A DNA stretch of 64,000 bases from contig CM060187.1 of the NCBI GenBank assembly GCA_030549335.1, positions 59,292,203-59,356,202 on the forward strand, written 5' to 3'. A program made the position numbers and the translations under genes. This document shows positions 48,344 to 61,296 of the stretch, one piece after another. The stretch comes from Pontederia crassipes. Taxonomy: Eukaryota; Streptophyta; Magnoliopsida; Commelinales; Pontederiaceae. A model generated the notes under the pieces. It saw only the letters and a list, made by a program, of their open reading frames with translations. It did no database searches and had not been told where the DNA came from. The first letter of the stretch is position 1. Each line of letters begins with the position of its first letter.

Positions 48344-48371
48344 CCCCCCCCCCCCCCCCCCCCCCCCCCCC
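48344..48371. repeat. C28 homopolymer followed by T-rich tract
   Basis: Twenty-eight consecutive C, then CTTC and a T10 run. It lies exactly at the outer edge of the promoter-like segment. The reported length may be affected by sequencing or assembly. Confidence 0.85.
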
Positions 48372-48963
48372 TTCTTTTTTTTTTATCTTTTTCCTTTTTT
48401 TTATGGGAATATGATACGTTACAGAAATGGAGAATGGCAATTTGTTTTAGACACGGCTTTCCTGTTTGATGGCAGGTCCTTAATTGTTGAAATTTGTTTT
48501 TTGCTTATGGTGAACTTTAGCCATCTTTGAGGTTGCATTTCTGCAAATTTGGTGGACTCAAAATCTATCCTGCACTCTGAAAACTCGTAGTATTCCTGGA
48601 CTCAGACCATACAAAATTCATCAAGTTGAATTTAGAAAAGATCTGGTACGAGAAGCCCATAATATTGGGCTTTCTATAATCCCAAACTTGGTAGGAAAAA
48701 ACATGGGCACCTTTTTTTTTTTGGGGTTAGTTCTTCTAATACCCCGTCTACATTATACTTTTTCGCATTTAAACTTAAAACTCGAAACTTACAAATTTTA
48801 TTTCTTAAACCTATTCAAATTTTAAAGTCCTTAGGTCGACTATCATCCACAATTGACTAAGTTATTTTTATAATCATTATGAAATATTAATTTTATATGA
48901 TATTGTGAAAACAACATTTTCAAAATAACAAAATAACCAATAAGGTTAAGCAAATTATTCAAT

Positions 48964-49501
48964 TAGGGGTGTTCACCGGGTCGGGTCGACCCGGTGAACT
49001 CGAAAATCCGACCCGACCCAACCCGACCAAGGGTCGGGTCGGGTTCGGGTTGGAATTTTCCAACCCGAGTTGACCCGACCCGACGACCCGGTTTTTTCTT
49101 TTTTTTTTTAAATTTTTTTTTATTTTTTAGTTAAATGTATAGTTTTATATCATTTAAAATCTAAAAAAATATGAAATAAATTATTTTAAATGTAGAAAAG
49201 TATGTAGATATTTAAAAAAAATTTGATATTTAAAAATACTTTATTTTGTATTAAAAAATAAAATAATAAATACTTTTTATATTAAAAATAAATGAAAAAT
49301 AAAAAAAAGAAAAAGGGTGGTTGAGTAACCCGACCACCCGACCCGGACCCGGCCCGGCCCGGATCGGGTCGGTTCGGGTCTCAGCCCAAAAAGGGCAGAG
49401 ACCTGACCCGACCCGGCCAACTTTGGCCGGGTCGGGTCGGGTTTGTTCACGGGTCGAGTTTGTTCACGGGTCGGGTTTGACCCGACCCGTGAACACCCCT
49501 A
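48964..49501. mobile_element. hAT-type MITE, 538 bp, perfect 8-bp target duplication
   Basis: TATTCAAT lies directly outside both ends (48956-48963 and 49502-49509). The termini are inverted: TAGGGGTGTTCACCGGGTCG on the left and TAGGGGTGTTCACGGGTCGG on the complement of the right. Both arms are packed with GGGTCGGGT/CCCGACCCG motifs, with an AT-rich centre (49100-49310). No transposase frame exists; open frames here (for example 49321-49617) are composition effects. The exact duplication argues for recent insertion. Confidence 0.88.
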
Positions 49502-49665
49502 TATTCAATAATAAATTTTTTAGTAATATCAAAATCTTGTGTCATGTTTTTACTTTTTATTTTACAAAAAAATATATTGATGAAATATGGATAAATTTGA
49601 TATTTCATAATTACTAAAGAAGTAATATAAGAGACTTTTGGATACAAGTTAGTCGAAAGGTATAA

Positions 49666-50277
49666 CATTACAAGAAATATGGGGATTATATACGGTCAAA
49701 ACTATCTGTAATTTTTTCGAAAATCGTCGGAAACGTTATTTTAGACGATTTTTTCGACGGAATCTATTCGTCCAAAAAATGGTCGTCGCAAATCAATTAT
49801 CGACGGTCGAGAAAAAAATGTCGGAAATTTCGACGGTCACAATCGCCGATATTTGCAACGGTCGAAAAAACCGTCGAAGGTGACCGCCGATATTTGCGGG
49901 GGTCGACGAAATCGTCGAAAGTTTCGGCAGTCACTTTCGACGGTTGCGCGTCGAAACTTTCGGCGGTCAAACCCGTCGTAAAGAATTTTTATAATATAAA
50001 AAAATTAGCCGGCCACCGGCGGCCAGCGACCAGATTCGGCCGAATCCTGCAAGCGGTCGAGCGACTGGATCCAGCCGCCAGCCGGCCGAGCGGCCGGATC
50101 CAGCCGAAAATATCGACGTTCCTAATCGTCGAAAAATAAAATAATAATATAATAAATTATATAATTTATTATTTCTATTTCCATCAGAAATATTTCGTCG
50201 CAAAATCCGTTGCAAATTGCGATGGATTTCTATCCGTCGGAAATTGTCTGTCGGAAAATGATAATTTTCTTGTAGTG
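49666..50277. mobile_element. Non-autonomous CACTA (En/Spm) element, 612 bp
   Basis: TAA flanks both ends (49663-49665 and 50278-50280), the three-base duplication usual for CACTA. The left end CATTACAAGAAAT and the complement of the right end CACTACAAGAAAATTATC match the CACTACAAGAAA consensus. Subterminal regions have repeated CGACGGT, GTCGGAAA and TTCGACGG motifs in both orientations, the expected transposase-binding pattern. A GC-rich block (50008-50105) built of CCGGCC and GGATCCAGCCG repeats lies in the middle. It encodes no transposase. Confidence 0.85.
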
Positions 50278-50628
50278 TAAGTATCAAATCTGGATAAAGT
50301 TTGAAGATAAATCGTAAAAGTTAGAAGTAGATGCAAACAACATCTCACATTTCAGATAACTGCATGCATGCAACAGCCCACCCCCATGTTCAGAAATTGC
50401 TGGTTCACTGTTCTAATTAATTTACTAGCGTAAACTAATCCTAGCTGCGTAGTTCAATCAAAATTACATGACAGATCTCTCGCTCATTTATTTGGACAAT
50501 GCAAAGTCAGAATCCATTTCAGTCAGGCATTCCATCTCAATGGCCACAGCAAAGTCCATCTGAGCAGCTAGCACATACAGTAAGCATTTCCTGATGTATG
50601 CTTTTGATTCATTCATGCCATCGCTGGT

Positions 50629-50632
<4 letters not shown>

Positions 50633-50674
<42 letters not shown>
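50633..50674. repeat. (AT)21 microsatellite
   Basis: Uninterrupted AT dinucleotides. Confidence 0.9.
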
Positions 50675-50676
<2 letters not shown>

Positions 50677-53568
50677 ACCACTTGAGGGTCAGCACTGCGA
50701 GCAATCCAATTCACAACCGTCGTAGCTTGAGCTCACACGCAAGGAATAAAATCCACCAGAAATGGACATGTTGGCAGCACATGCATGTCCAGTCTCTCTC
50801 ATATTTGGTAAACGACTGAGACTGATGCCCACATCCATTGAGTTCTTCCTGTCGTCTCTTTAGGCACAGCAAGGTGCAAGATTCGAAGTCTATGATATTT
50901 GAGCTGAATTGCCCCAGTCTGATTAACCGATAAGCTGTCTGCATACATACATGAGTTAATACATACACCTTGAGAGGGAGAGAGTCCTGCTTCAGGACAG
51001 ATCCATTGATGCTTTGCTTTGGTCAAGATCGATCTGGGACATTTGATCATCACATAATTTATGCCAGAAGCCACAAGTCATGCATGCATGTCCCACTCGC
51101 ATAGAACGCACAGTCCTAGTTGATTCTCACCCCCTCTCTTGGACAAAAGAAAACAGCGCCCCTTCTAGGAGAAAATGAGAAAATTTGAATAACACACCAA
51201 TTCAATAATTTTGACTCGTACGAATTTAAAACGCACCCTGAAAGATAAAGAAAATAGCGAATTCATAATAAATTTTTTGTTCATGTAGAACTATTTAATC
51301 AAAACATCTTGATTCTTAAACTTTGAGTTATTGCAAGTTATATGTGACTCCTCTTAGTTGAAAAAGATTTCAAGTTCAAATTTTTATAAATACTGATACA
51401 TAAAACACTTATGATAGGGAATATAAAATAAGAAAATGAAATATAAAATAAGAAAACACTGACATGATTATCAAAACCTTTTTGTTTATATTATATCACG
51501 TGGAATTTTATGATAGGGAAAATGATACCCTTTTTGTTGTAAAAGTTTAGTCTAATAAGATACTTAACACTCACATTTTAAAATACCCTTACAAGTTAGT
51601 TCCAAGATATGCTAAATTTTGTGCACCAGATATTATGTCATGTCATTTTTAGTGAACGACCTTTAATTATTTCTTAAAATTCAAGCTTTGAATGTTTTTT
51701 TTGTCTAGAAGTCAATATTTGACTAGATAATCGCATATAAATCATTTATATTTAGGCATCATCGCCTCATTTGATGCATAATTATTTTATTTCATCTAAT
51801 GTTATGTGTTATTAGTTAAACTTTTGATTCATTTGTATTTTAGAATTCATGAAAGTCAAACGAAAATCAAATAAAAAATGACCAAACATCACCTCTCGGA
51901 TCGGGTTGTGGAAACTCCATATGTATTTATTATTAAATCTTAATAAATATTTATTTGAATCGTTTGTGGGGAAAAATATTATATTATGTTCAAGCTGTGA
52001 GAACTTGCGATGGAGACGTCTCCGTGGGAACTTTTGACGGGTGCAGCCATGTCAACTTGCGATAGTTTTCCGGCCATAAAAAATTGTGACGGTTCTAACC
52101 ATGAGAAATATTTGCATCTTAACTTACGAAGGATGTCATTAACTGTCAAAAGATCCGTTGAAACTTTCAACGGATAAGCGACCGGAAAATTCCATTAGAA
52201 AAATGCATTTTTGTTGTCATGCATGTAACCAAGTTGAAAAGTCTGAAGCTTTTTTGTTAGTTCCATATTTGATGACTTTTATACTTGTTTGATTAGATTT
52301 TTGAAAATATTTTAGGTATTTTGTTTGACCTAATACGGGGACACTTTAATAGATTGAACCGAAATTAAGAGGGCCCTTAGAGTTGGAGGAAATGATGGTT
52401 ACAACGAATTTTCTCTTTTATTTGTAAATATGTATCACTTCTAATTTTAATTTTAATTTTTTTAATGCAAAGTCATATTTTGATGAGCTAGGTCACCCTC
52501 ATTATTGATGTGAGAATTGAATGTGCAATTATTCTAGCAAGCATACTAAGTGTAATCGAGTAATAAAGAGTAAGTAATAATTTTCAATTCCATGAGGGCC
52601 AATGATTTATTTATTTTCTAACCTTAATTAATGGAAGAAATATAGATTTGTGATTTAGAATAAAATAAAAATGATGTCAATCTTAAGTGCACCCTTAACT
52701 AATGAGAGAGAAAATTAAAATGCAGACTTTTAATCTCAGCCATATCTCTTAATTAACAATCAAATCTTCTTTAGAATTCAAATAATGGAAGCATATGTTT
52801 CAGTTAGGACATCCTAACTATCTTAATTAGGATACTTTCATATGCAAATCTTTGTTATTAATCACTAAATAAGTTAATTAATAATTCATAATTAACGACC
52901 TCGAAATAGATGACTGAAAATTGACTTGGGCACAACTGAACCCGACTCGATTTCAAGAAAACTTGACTCATTTTTGTCCTACAAATTTCCATTGGACAAC
53001 TTGACTCAAGTCAGCATGTGCGGCCTGAGTTGGCTTGAAAATCTGGCCAAAGTTGATCGGACTTATCCCAGATTCTGTGTTAACAGATTTCAACGTGTAT
53101 ATGATTGATTATCATGCACAAGATTAGCACATAATTATTGCTAAATCTCTAATAATTAATATGCAAGTATATCTAGAATTGATGAAAGCATTAATTCAAA
53201 GTGATATTCAAGTTCACAAAATTCTAATTCATAAAATAAATTAAGAGAAATTAAGGGTTCAAAGTCAAACTTTTCGAAACAACAAAATTACTTCATAAAT
53301 AATTAATATCATATAGAAAATATTGTAAAATTGTTGTAAATAGAAAATTAAATTCCCAGGTAGTAGATGACACCGCTGGAACGAGTCTTGACCGAGATTA
53401 TGTCAAAAATGGTCGTCCGAAATTTTGGATTCTTCAACGCTCAGTAAATTTGTAGTGGCGTACAGTAGAAATTATTTTCTCATTTCCCTTGTATTTATGA
53501 CTTCAAACTTTGATAATGCTCTTTGAATTTGTAATACCATTAGTATTTATAGATATGGTGGTCTCCTA
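50675..53568. other. Intergenic DNA, no supported gene
   Basis: Short open frames at 50711-51074 (-), 51979-52170 (-) and 52926-53108 (+) have no domain. The segment 51995-52190 has CACTA-subterminal-like phrases (CCGTTGAAACTTTCAACGG) and might be a decayed relative of the 49.7-kb element. Confidence 0.45.
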
Positions 53569-54143
53569 AGGAGCATTTGGATTGGGAGCCAGGTTGGAAC
53601 CAAGACCTAGTTCCAGCCTAGATCTCCAAACATGAGGGTGCAACCTCTTGATTCTTGAGGCGGAACCAAGCCGTATTAAATGGCGGGTGACGTAACCCTA
53701 CTTCCAACCTTAGTAGTTTTGCTTTTTTTTTATTTTGACGTGCCACTTTTTTTTTCTAATTTCATTTTTTGTCTTTTTCTTTTCTCTCACACATTGCTCT
53801 TTATAAAATAAATTATTTAATAAATATAAAATAATTTTAATAAAGCATTAATATAATATTATTTATTACTTATTATTTCATTTAAAATTTTATTATTTCA
53901 TTAGATATAGTTTATTTTAAAAAATAATTTTTTATATTTAAATAATGTATTTTTTAACAAAAAAAATTTCATAAAAAATTTATATTTTTATTTTAATTAA
54001 TAATAAAATTATACTTTATAATTATAATAAATATTTTTAATTCATAACCCACAGAAAATTTATCCATTACATTAACGTTTTTTTTCTATCACATCAATTT
54101 CGTGATTCCTTATCATTGCGTTCCACTCAATCCAAAGACACCT
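53569..54143. repeat. Probable MITE-like element, about 575 bp
   Basis: The left end AGGAGCATTTGGATTGGGAG and the complement of the right end AGGTGTCTTTGGATTGAGTG are inverted matches. The interior is AT-rich and non-coding. No convincing target duplication. Confidence 0.5.
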
Positions 54144-54424
54144 CAAACTAATATGTCAATTCAACTATTCACCGAGAACTTAAGAAGAACTATGATTTCT
54201 TTTCCAAACGTAGCCCTAGAGTTTCGAGTTGAATCCAATGCTTAAATTTGAGTGAATGTGGGTAAAAAACCACGACGATCGTCAATTCACAATTGAACTG
54301 ATTGAATCGGACGATCATATATTGCTTTATACTCTATATGTTATTGTGAGTAGTTTATAATGTCTCATGATCAAATTTCTAAACATGACATTACTTAATT
54401 TAAATTTATAAATTAATCCTAAGT
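54144..54424. other. Intergenic stretch before the LTR fossil
   Basis: Contains CCAAACGTAGCCCT near 54212, which looks like a MITE end, but no partner was found. Confidence 0.4.
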
Positions 54425-56941
54425 TGTAATGCCCTAAAATTTGACCCCATCATGTGACGAAATCTCCTTTCGTGCATTACTTTCTTCGATCATTTTTTAC
54501 TCTTTTGTTGACTCAGATAGCCAAGAAGAGACTTCGTCTAATGTTAAAGCTGAATACTTAATAATAAGATATTATAACAAATGAATATAAGACATGTGAA
54601 ACTAAAATAGATAAAATAAAGAGCATATCATATGTGACATAAAAGTCCATGTCACATCACATATCCATACATGAGTTCTAAATATAACTCGATCAATAAA
54701 AAAAAGTGACTTCATCTAAACTCTATGATAACTATGTGCACATTTCACCGAGTTATAGTTGTCGCACACACATCAACCAGGCACACATCCATATCATGTA
54801 CTTGTGAGGATAAAGTTAGCATAAAGTTAAGTATGAATTCATATAGGTCATAAAATAGTCCGCCAGAAAATACATGAATCAAGTATATAAATCAAGTATA
54901 AAAGTGAATCATCATGGGAAATCAATAAAGAGATCAATTCATACCTTTTCATTTCGTTTCATTTCCACATTCATATTTATGTTCATAAAGATAAAGTCCT
55001 TCCATTCATCTTTAGTCTTTCGTAATCTTTCATCTTGTCCATGAGTTAGATGACCTCTCCACTTTTAGGAAATACTATTGTAAAGACACAAGTGTTTAGC
55101 TACCTACACCATGGTGGACCAGTGGGGGATCAGTGTCACGATGAATGTTCCGTTGGACAAGATGGACTCGCTCAAGACGAAAATATCTGTAGGAAAAATC
55201 TCCCTTCTAGGTAGGCTATCACGAGCCTTTCTTTCGATCACATGGATCAATCAAGGCCATAGGGAGGAAATGTGACTCTAGATCATTCTTAAGTTCTTAT
55301 CAATTGATATTAATCAGGTGAACAGAAATTTGACAAATCAGGTGATTTAGGTTAAGGGCATATTCTTTTTGTCCACAGATCGAACGTCCGAAAGATCGAG
55401 CAGTCATCCATTTGTGATTCATTCAACCATCATCCGAAAGAGGTACGGACGCTTGTTTTATCTATTATCACCGGTCAACCGAAAATGGTTTGGTCAAACA
55501 TTTCATAGCATCTTTCGATCGTTGAAAGTCCGTAAAGATGTACTGTCATCCATTATAACTTGAGGTTCTCGGATTCTCGATTGAGTTTCGGACGACTGAA
55601 ACTAGATCGGTCGTTCGCTAGAATCAATTTTGTCTTCCTCAGTCGATCGGAGATGGCTCTCCGTCCACCGTCGAAATCTTTTTCGACATGATTATTTAGA
55701 TTGATTGTCCGAAATGGTTTTAATTGACCGACTGATTTTTTTTGCCTTTTCGAGTCTCGACATTTTTCAATTCGGTCGTTCGAATAAGTTTCATACTTCC
55801 GTTTTGGTCCATATCGGTCGTCTGATCCAGTTTTGGACACTTGATATGGTTGTCGCTATAGTCTTACCGAGATGATTCGAACATCCGAAAGATGTTTCGA
55901 TCATCCATTTTAGATCGACAGAGTCATAAGTCATTGCGGATTCTTAAATTTTCAATCAATTTTCGATACAACCAACGATCCAATACAATCTAACATAGTA
56001 CCTAACCTATAGAATGATCATAAATCTCATCCTAAACGTATCATTCTGTCATTTACTTTCATATAACTTAACTTGTCAATTTCTTATCATCAAGCATAAA
56101 ACAATTCCAAATCAATCACAATTCAAGATTGTAGAAGATATCAATTTAACGACATGTAATAATTCATCATTTATCTATCTAAATCATATGCCACCGGATC
56201 TTATTGTTCATCGAATGAAACAAATCATAATAGTGCCATATCATTTGATCGAAATATGAAATCCATAAAATCAGGTCTGAAACTCTATAAAACATATTAT
56301 ACGGTCTTTACCTCTATTAGAATGACCTCTACATCTAATTAGATCCATAAAACATGCATGTGTAAATCTTTAGGAAAACAACCCCTTGACTCAGATCCCG
56401 AAGACACACCTAATTTCCCGATTCCTTCGGTTGTTCTTCGTCAGTTGAGCTTTAATCTCGTCCTCCTTGCCCTCCTACGTTACTTGCGCCTGAAGGGTCT
56501 ATTGAAGCCGCTCTGTTGCCCTCTAGCCAAGATCGAATAGAGGAGTAAAGGAAGCAGAACGACAATGGAGAAAATGAGAGATGATGAAGAAAAAAATAGG
56601 AGAGAAATTAAAGCTTTTATGGTCTTTCAGCTTACGGGGTTTCGTGATCTTTTGGATCCTTCCTCTGCTCGTCATGGAGGTTACGAGATTCAGCAATTAA
56701 GTGGTGTAATAATGAAGAAAATTCGAAGTATTCAATTTTTGACCATTGCTCTTTCAAACGTTCAAAAGTGTTCGGTTGAAGTTGTCGATCGGTATCGATG
56801 TCGGACGTCCGCTTTGGTTTTGGACGTCCGAAAGTTTCAATAAATTAAAAGCGGGGAAGAAGAAAGCAATACAGTCAGAAATAGGAGTTGTTGATTCTGT
56901 TTTAAATTTTATGAAATTTTGATGTGTTACAAGTAATGCAT
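54425..56941 (+). mobile_element. Probable solo LTR of a Gypsy-type retrotransposon (fossil)
   Basis: About 2.5 kb starting TGTAATGCCCTAAAATTTGA and ending TTTGATGTGTTACA; TGTAA...TTACA ends and the TGTAAYGCCC opening are usual for long plant Gypsy LTRs. The mid-part repeats phrases such as CGTCCGAAAGATCG and CGGTCGTTCG. No internal coding region adjoins it, so I call it a solo LTR, not functional. AAGT occurs at both edges but not as a clean five-base duplication, which together with the missing partner implies considerable age. Confidence 0.5.
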
Positions 56942-57556
<615 letters not shown>

Positions 57557-57625
57557 AGTTCTTCTCTAAAGCTTGCCTTCTCCTAGGTTTCTTGCTCTTC
57601 TTTCTTTTTCCTCTTCTCCTTCTCC

Positions 57626-57691
57626 ATGCCTTCTTCTGATGGAGTTCTACTACCACCAGCAGCAACATATCAACCCTTACCTGAATCCTAG
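57626..57691 (+). promoter_or_regulatory. Upstream ORF overlapping the trihelix start codon
   Basis: An ATG at 57626, 13 bases before the main ATG and in another frame, opens 21 codons (MPSSDGVLLPPAATYQPLPES) and ends at TAG 57689-57691, inside the main coding region. Its context is weak (T at -3, C at +4), so leaky scanning is expected; ribosomes that use it would pass the main start. Confidence 0.5.
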
Positions 57692-58565
57692 ACAGCTAGA
57701 AGCCGGCGAGCGGGACCGGGATCGCGACCGGCTGCTGCAATGGAGCTCGGAGGAGACCAAGGAGTTCCTCGCCATGCGAGCCGAGCTCGACAGGAGCTTC
57801 ATGGAAACCAAGCGCAACAAGCAGCTGTGGGAAGCCATCTCCGCCGGGCTACAGCAGAAGGGCTTCCACCGGACCCCTGACCAGTGCAAGTCCAAGTGGA
57901 AGAACCTCGTCACCAGGTTCAAGGTATAGTGATCAATGTTAAGTATACATATCCTTTAACCGCATGTACCTTATAGATACGTGCGCCCTACTTATAATTA
58001 AGATCATATATGTTGTCATATGTATCCTGTACATTTTATGCAGGGAAGCGAGGCCAAGGAAGGAGATGGCAACAGGCAGTTCCCTTTCTACGAGAACATG
58101 CGGAAGATATACTCTGATAGGTCCCTCGCACTTGAGAAGGGGAAGGCTAAAGCAGTGCAAGTGCGGGACAAAGAATGCGAGGAGGAAGATGAGGAGGCGG
58201 AGGAGGAGGAGGAGGAGAACAAGGCGGCGACCACTGGGAGCAGTTCCAAGAGGAGGACGAGGAGGAGGAGGACGGGCGCGGGCGAGGAGTTACCGGAGAT
58301 CAGCGCGCTGAAAGAGTTCGCGAGGCGGCAGCTGGAGATGGAGGCGCGGTGGCTGGACGAGGCAGAGGCGATGGAGGCGGAGAGGAGGGCGAAGGACGAG
58401 GAGTGGCGGAAGGCGGTGGAGTCGCTGCAGGCGGAGAGGGCGGAGGCGGAGAGGAGGTGGAGGGAGAGGGAGGAGGCGCGGCGGGCGAGGGAGGAGGCGC
58501 TCGCCGAGAGGCGGCACGGCGTCGTCATGGCGCTCCTCGAGAAGCTCTGTGAGAAGGGCTTCTAG
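57639..58565 (+). CDS. GT-3: GT-3-type trihelix transcription factor, two exons, 268 aa
   Basis: Exons 57639-57923 and 58044-58565, GT-AG, phase 0. The trihelix DNA-binding domain spans about residues 34-95, from WSSEETKEFLAMRAELD through KRNKQLWEAISAGL to QCKSKWKNLVTRFK, with the three spaced aromatic positions of helices 1-3. The intron falls exactly after this domain. Then come RQFPFYENMRKIY, an acidic run (140-153), a basic patch SKRRTRRRR (163-171, likely nuclear localisation) and a long charged coiled coil (about 182-262) typical of the GT-1/GT-3 clade and used for dimerisation. GT-3 proteins bind GT elements such as GTTAC and GAAAAA; GT-3b responds to salt and pathogens in other plants. 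The frame is open before 57639 but without ATG in frame. Confidence 0.93.
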
Positions 58566-61263
58566 GCAGCGCCATTGTCGTCGCACCCTGCATGCAGGTC
58601 CTTGATTTTGTCACGTACGGAGAAAAGAAAACAAATGGAGAAAAATAATAATAACGGTGGAGATGGAAACAGCAACAGTTCCTAAAGGTTTGATATTTGC
58701 TCTCATCGTTTGTGTTTGCTGCATTGCTCGGTCCTGAATCGTTTCTTCTTGCAAAGTTTGGTTGTTGCTCCACAGACATGTCCTGTAAACAAAATCTAGA
58801 CATGGAAAAGACTAGATTTTGTTTTTTGGATGAAAAGTGGAAAATAGTAGATTAGAATAGATACGTGATGGATGCTCTCCCATTAATGATGATATCCTTA
58901 GAGCATCGTGGAAGCATGCATGCAAATTTGATTCTTTCAAGAGCCTCTAATCATCATCCAATACTTTGTTCAAATCCAGAAGAAAGCTGAAACGTGCCAT
59001 GAAAGTAAGAAGTGAACGCAAATGTACTTCCTTGCTCAAATTATAACACCAGTATAAATGAATTAATTATTTTTTCCCAATGATGTATATATATATGAAC
59101 TACATATCTTGTGTGTTTAATTAAGTACTCCTTAATTTCTTATAATTACTAACCATTCACTTGATGTTGTGAAACTTGGTGACAGGTATTAATTTGCTGA
59201 GAGGCTATGTTACTGGTATTAATTAATTTCCTATTGTATTGATTTCTATACCGCTATGCACGTATTGTATTCTCTCTGGCTAATTAATCTCTATAAATCA
59301 AGTAGATATGAAGCATGTTTGAAATTGGGCCCTCCCAAAATATATAATTTATATGTGCAAGATGCATTTTGATTTTCCAAACTACACAAGATGAGTGTAA
59401 ATTATTTGATATATGGACTCAACTTCCACGAGTTAATAATACGTACATATATCCTTTTTATACCCCCCATATGTACAACGTCGACTTCAATATCAACTTT
59501 ACTCGAATAACTAGAAGATTCATACATGAGAAATTCGATGAGGAGTGAAAACGAAATGCTAATTTATGGTCGAATGATTCAGATTGATGAGCTAAAACCT
59601 GTAAAAATTAACTAGAAGCATTTATTTTTTTTATGCCGTGAATAGAATTCGGATCTCACAAATTGTGCTGAGAATATCATGATCCAAAATGTTTAATTAG
59701 TTTGTTCAGTATATGTCGTCCTCAGCCTTCCTTCTATATATAGCATGCTTCGAAAAGAGACTCCTTGCATAAATCTCCGTTTAATTCACAAGTTGCATGG
59801 TTTTTATTTTCCCTTTTCATAGCACGCTGCTCTTACAATATTGAGAAGGGTAACACATTAATTCTTACTCTCTCACCTGTTTTTTTTCTTTCTTTTTCCC
59901 TGATAAATGCTCCAGAATGAAAATATCAGGAGTCTCCAAATGCTTGATGGCCAACTTAAGTTGTGTTTATTTCGAAATAGTATAGCTTATTTTTTTCTAA
60001 TATTATTGTTTTTTACAACAAAAAGAAACATATCTTGATAAAAAAAATATCTTCTTTTTTTCGTATTTTTTTCTGGTGCAATGGTATTTCATGTTTATAT
60101 GGGGGATATATTTTTATTAGACTATTTGGGCCTCTCTAATTACCTTCTAGGTTTCTTCGTTTTCATATTGGTCCAGAGCATCGCTGCTATCTATGTAGGA
60201 GGGTGGTATTCTTATGCAAAATATCTCATGAGGTGAATATTATCATGCACCTTCAACTTGGAAGTTGAAATTCTGAATGCTGCTAACAAGAGATGAATGA
60301 TTTAAATTACTCGAGCGATTTAAGCAATGAAATTAATAGGTGCCCAAAGCTGTTTTCCATAATTTTAACTACATTTTTCATGAGTCGCATCTCTCTCTCT
60401 TTCTCCCTTTTTCCCCCTCAGATTATGCAGCAAGGCAACAGATCGTTCTGAAAAACAGCAAAGGCCAATAGAAAAAGATTTCGCCGGTATCCATTTGTGG
60501 CAAAGCAGGGGATGGATAAGTTCTCTGAAGCTTCTCACGCAAATTTTACTTTTATTCACAGGAACAAGAAAAATGTTTGATCTGTTCGGTCTGAAAGAAA
60601 TTTTTGGACAACTTTCCCCTATTTCTTTTTTAATTTTAAGCTTATGCATTCATCCTTCTTCATGTTTTCTGATTTCTGAGTGCACACAGTTACAAGCCCC
60701 CTCATAGCACTGAAACCAAGCATAATTTTATGTCAGCTTTTCAGGAAAAAAAGAATGTATAATTTTAAACTACTTAAGTCCATGGGTGATCAGGTGAACT
60801 GTTTTTTCCTGAATCCAAGTTCCTGCAATTTGCAATAACCATTCCACTTGTTCTGGAGCTGCTGCAATAATGAAATGGCTCGTACAGAATGAAATGACTA
60901 AACGAGGGAGGGCCTGCAATCATTTGAACAAGGAAATGAATCATCATCTTTATGCATGCAGCTTTTTGTAGGCGAATCAGCACCAACATCATTTGTTTTC
61001 TCCACCACCAAGTTCAGGGTCGGTGGTTGTGTGGAAATGGAACTACTCTTTTGATATCTAAAAGTAAAAGTAATGAGATGATGCTGCCTCTCGGTGCTTC
61101 AGGCGTCTGACCACATAAAAACCCCCACTGAATGAGACGTTCAACCACAAAAGTTGATCGGTAGTCTACTAACAATTCGCAACGTATATGTCTCTCTTTT
61201 ATCAGGAAATATAAATTAAACTGAGAGCAGTATGAACATTGATTGTCCCCATAACTTGTATAC

Positions 61264-61296
<33 letters not shown>

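Noticed and set aside
48102-48530. 142-codon frame through the C28 run
   Set aside because: Contains a poly-Pro/Phe artefact from the homopolymers and crosses the proposed insertion junction.
50711-51120. Possible pri-miRNA or small gene
   Set aside because: No match to conserved plant microRNA sequences I know and no long hairpin seen.
58088-58586. Antisense frames over trihelix exon 2
   Set aside because: Shadow of Glu/Arg-rich codons on the coding strand.
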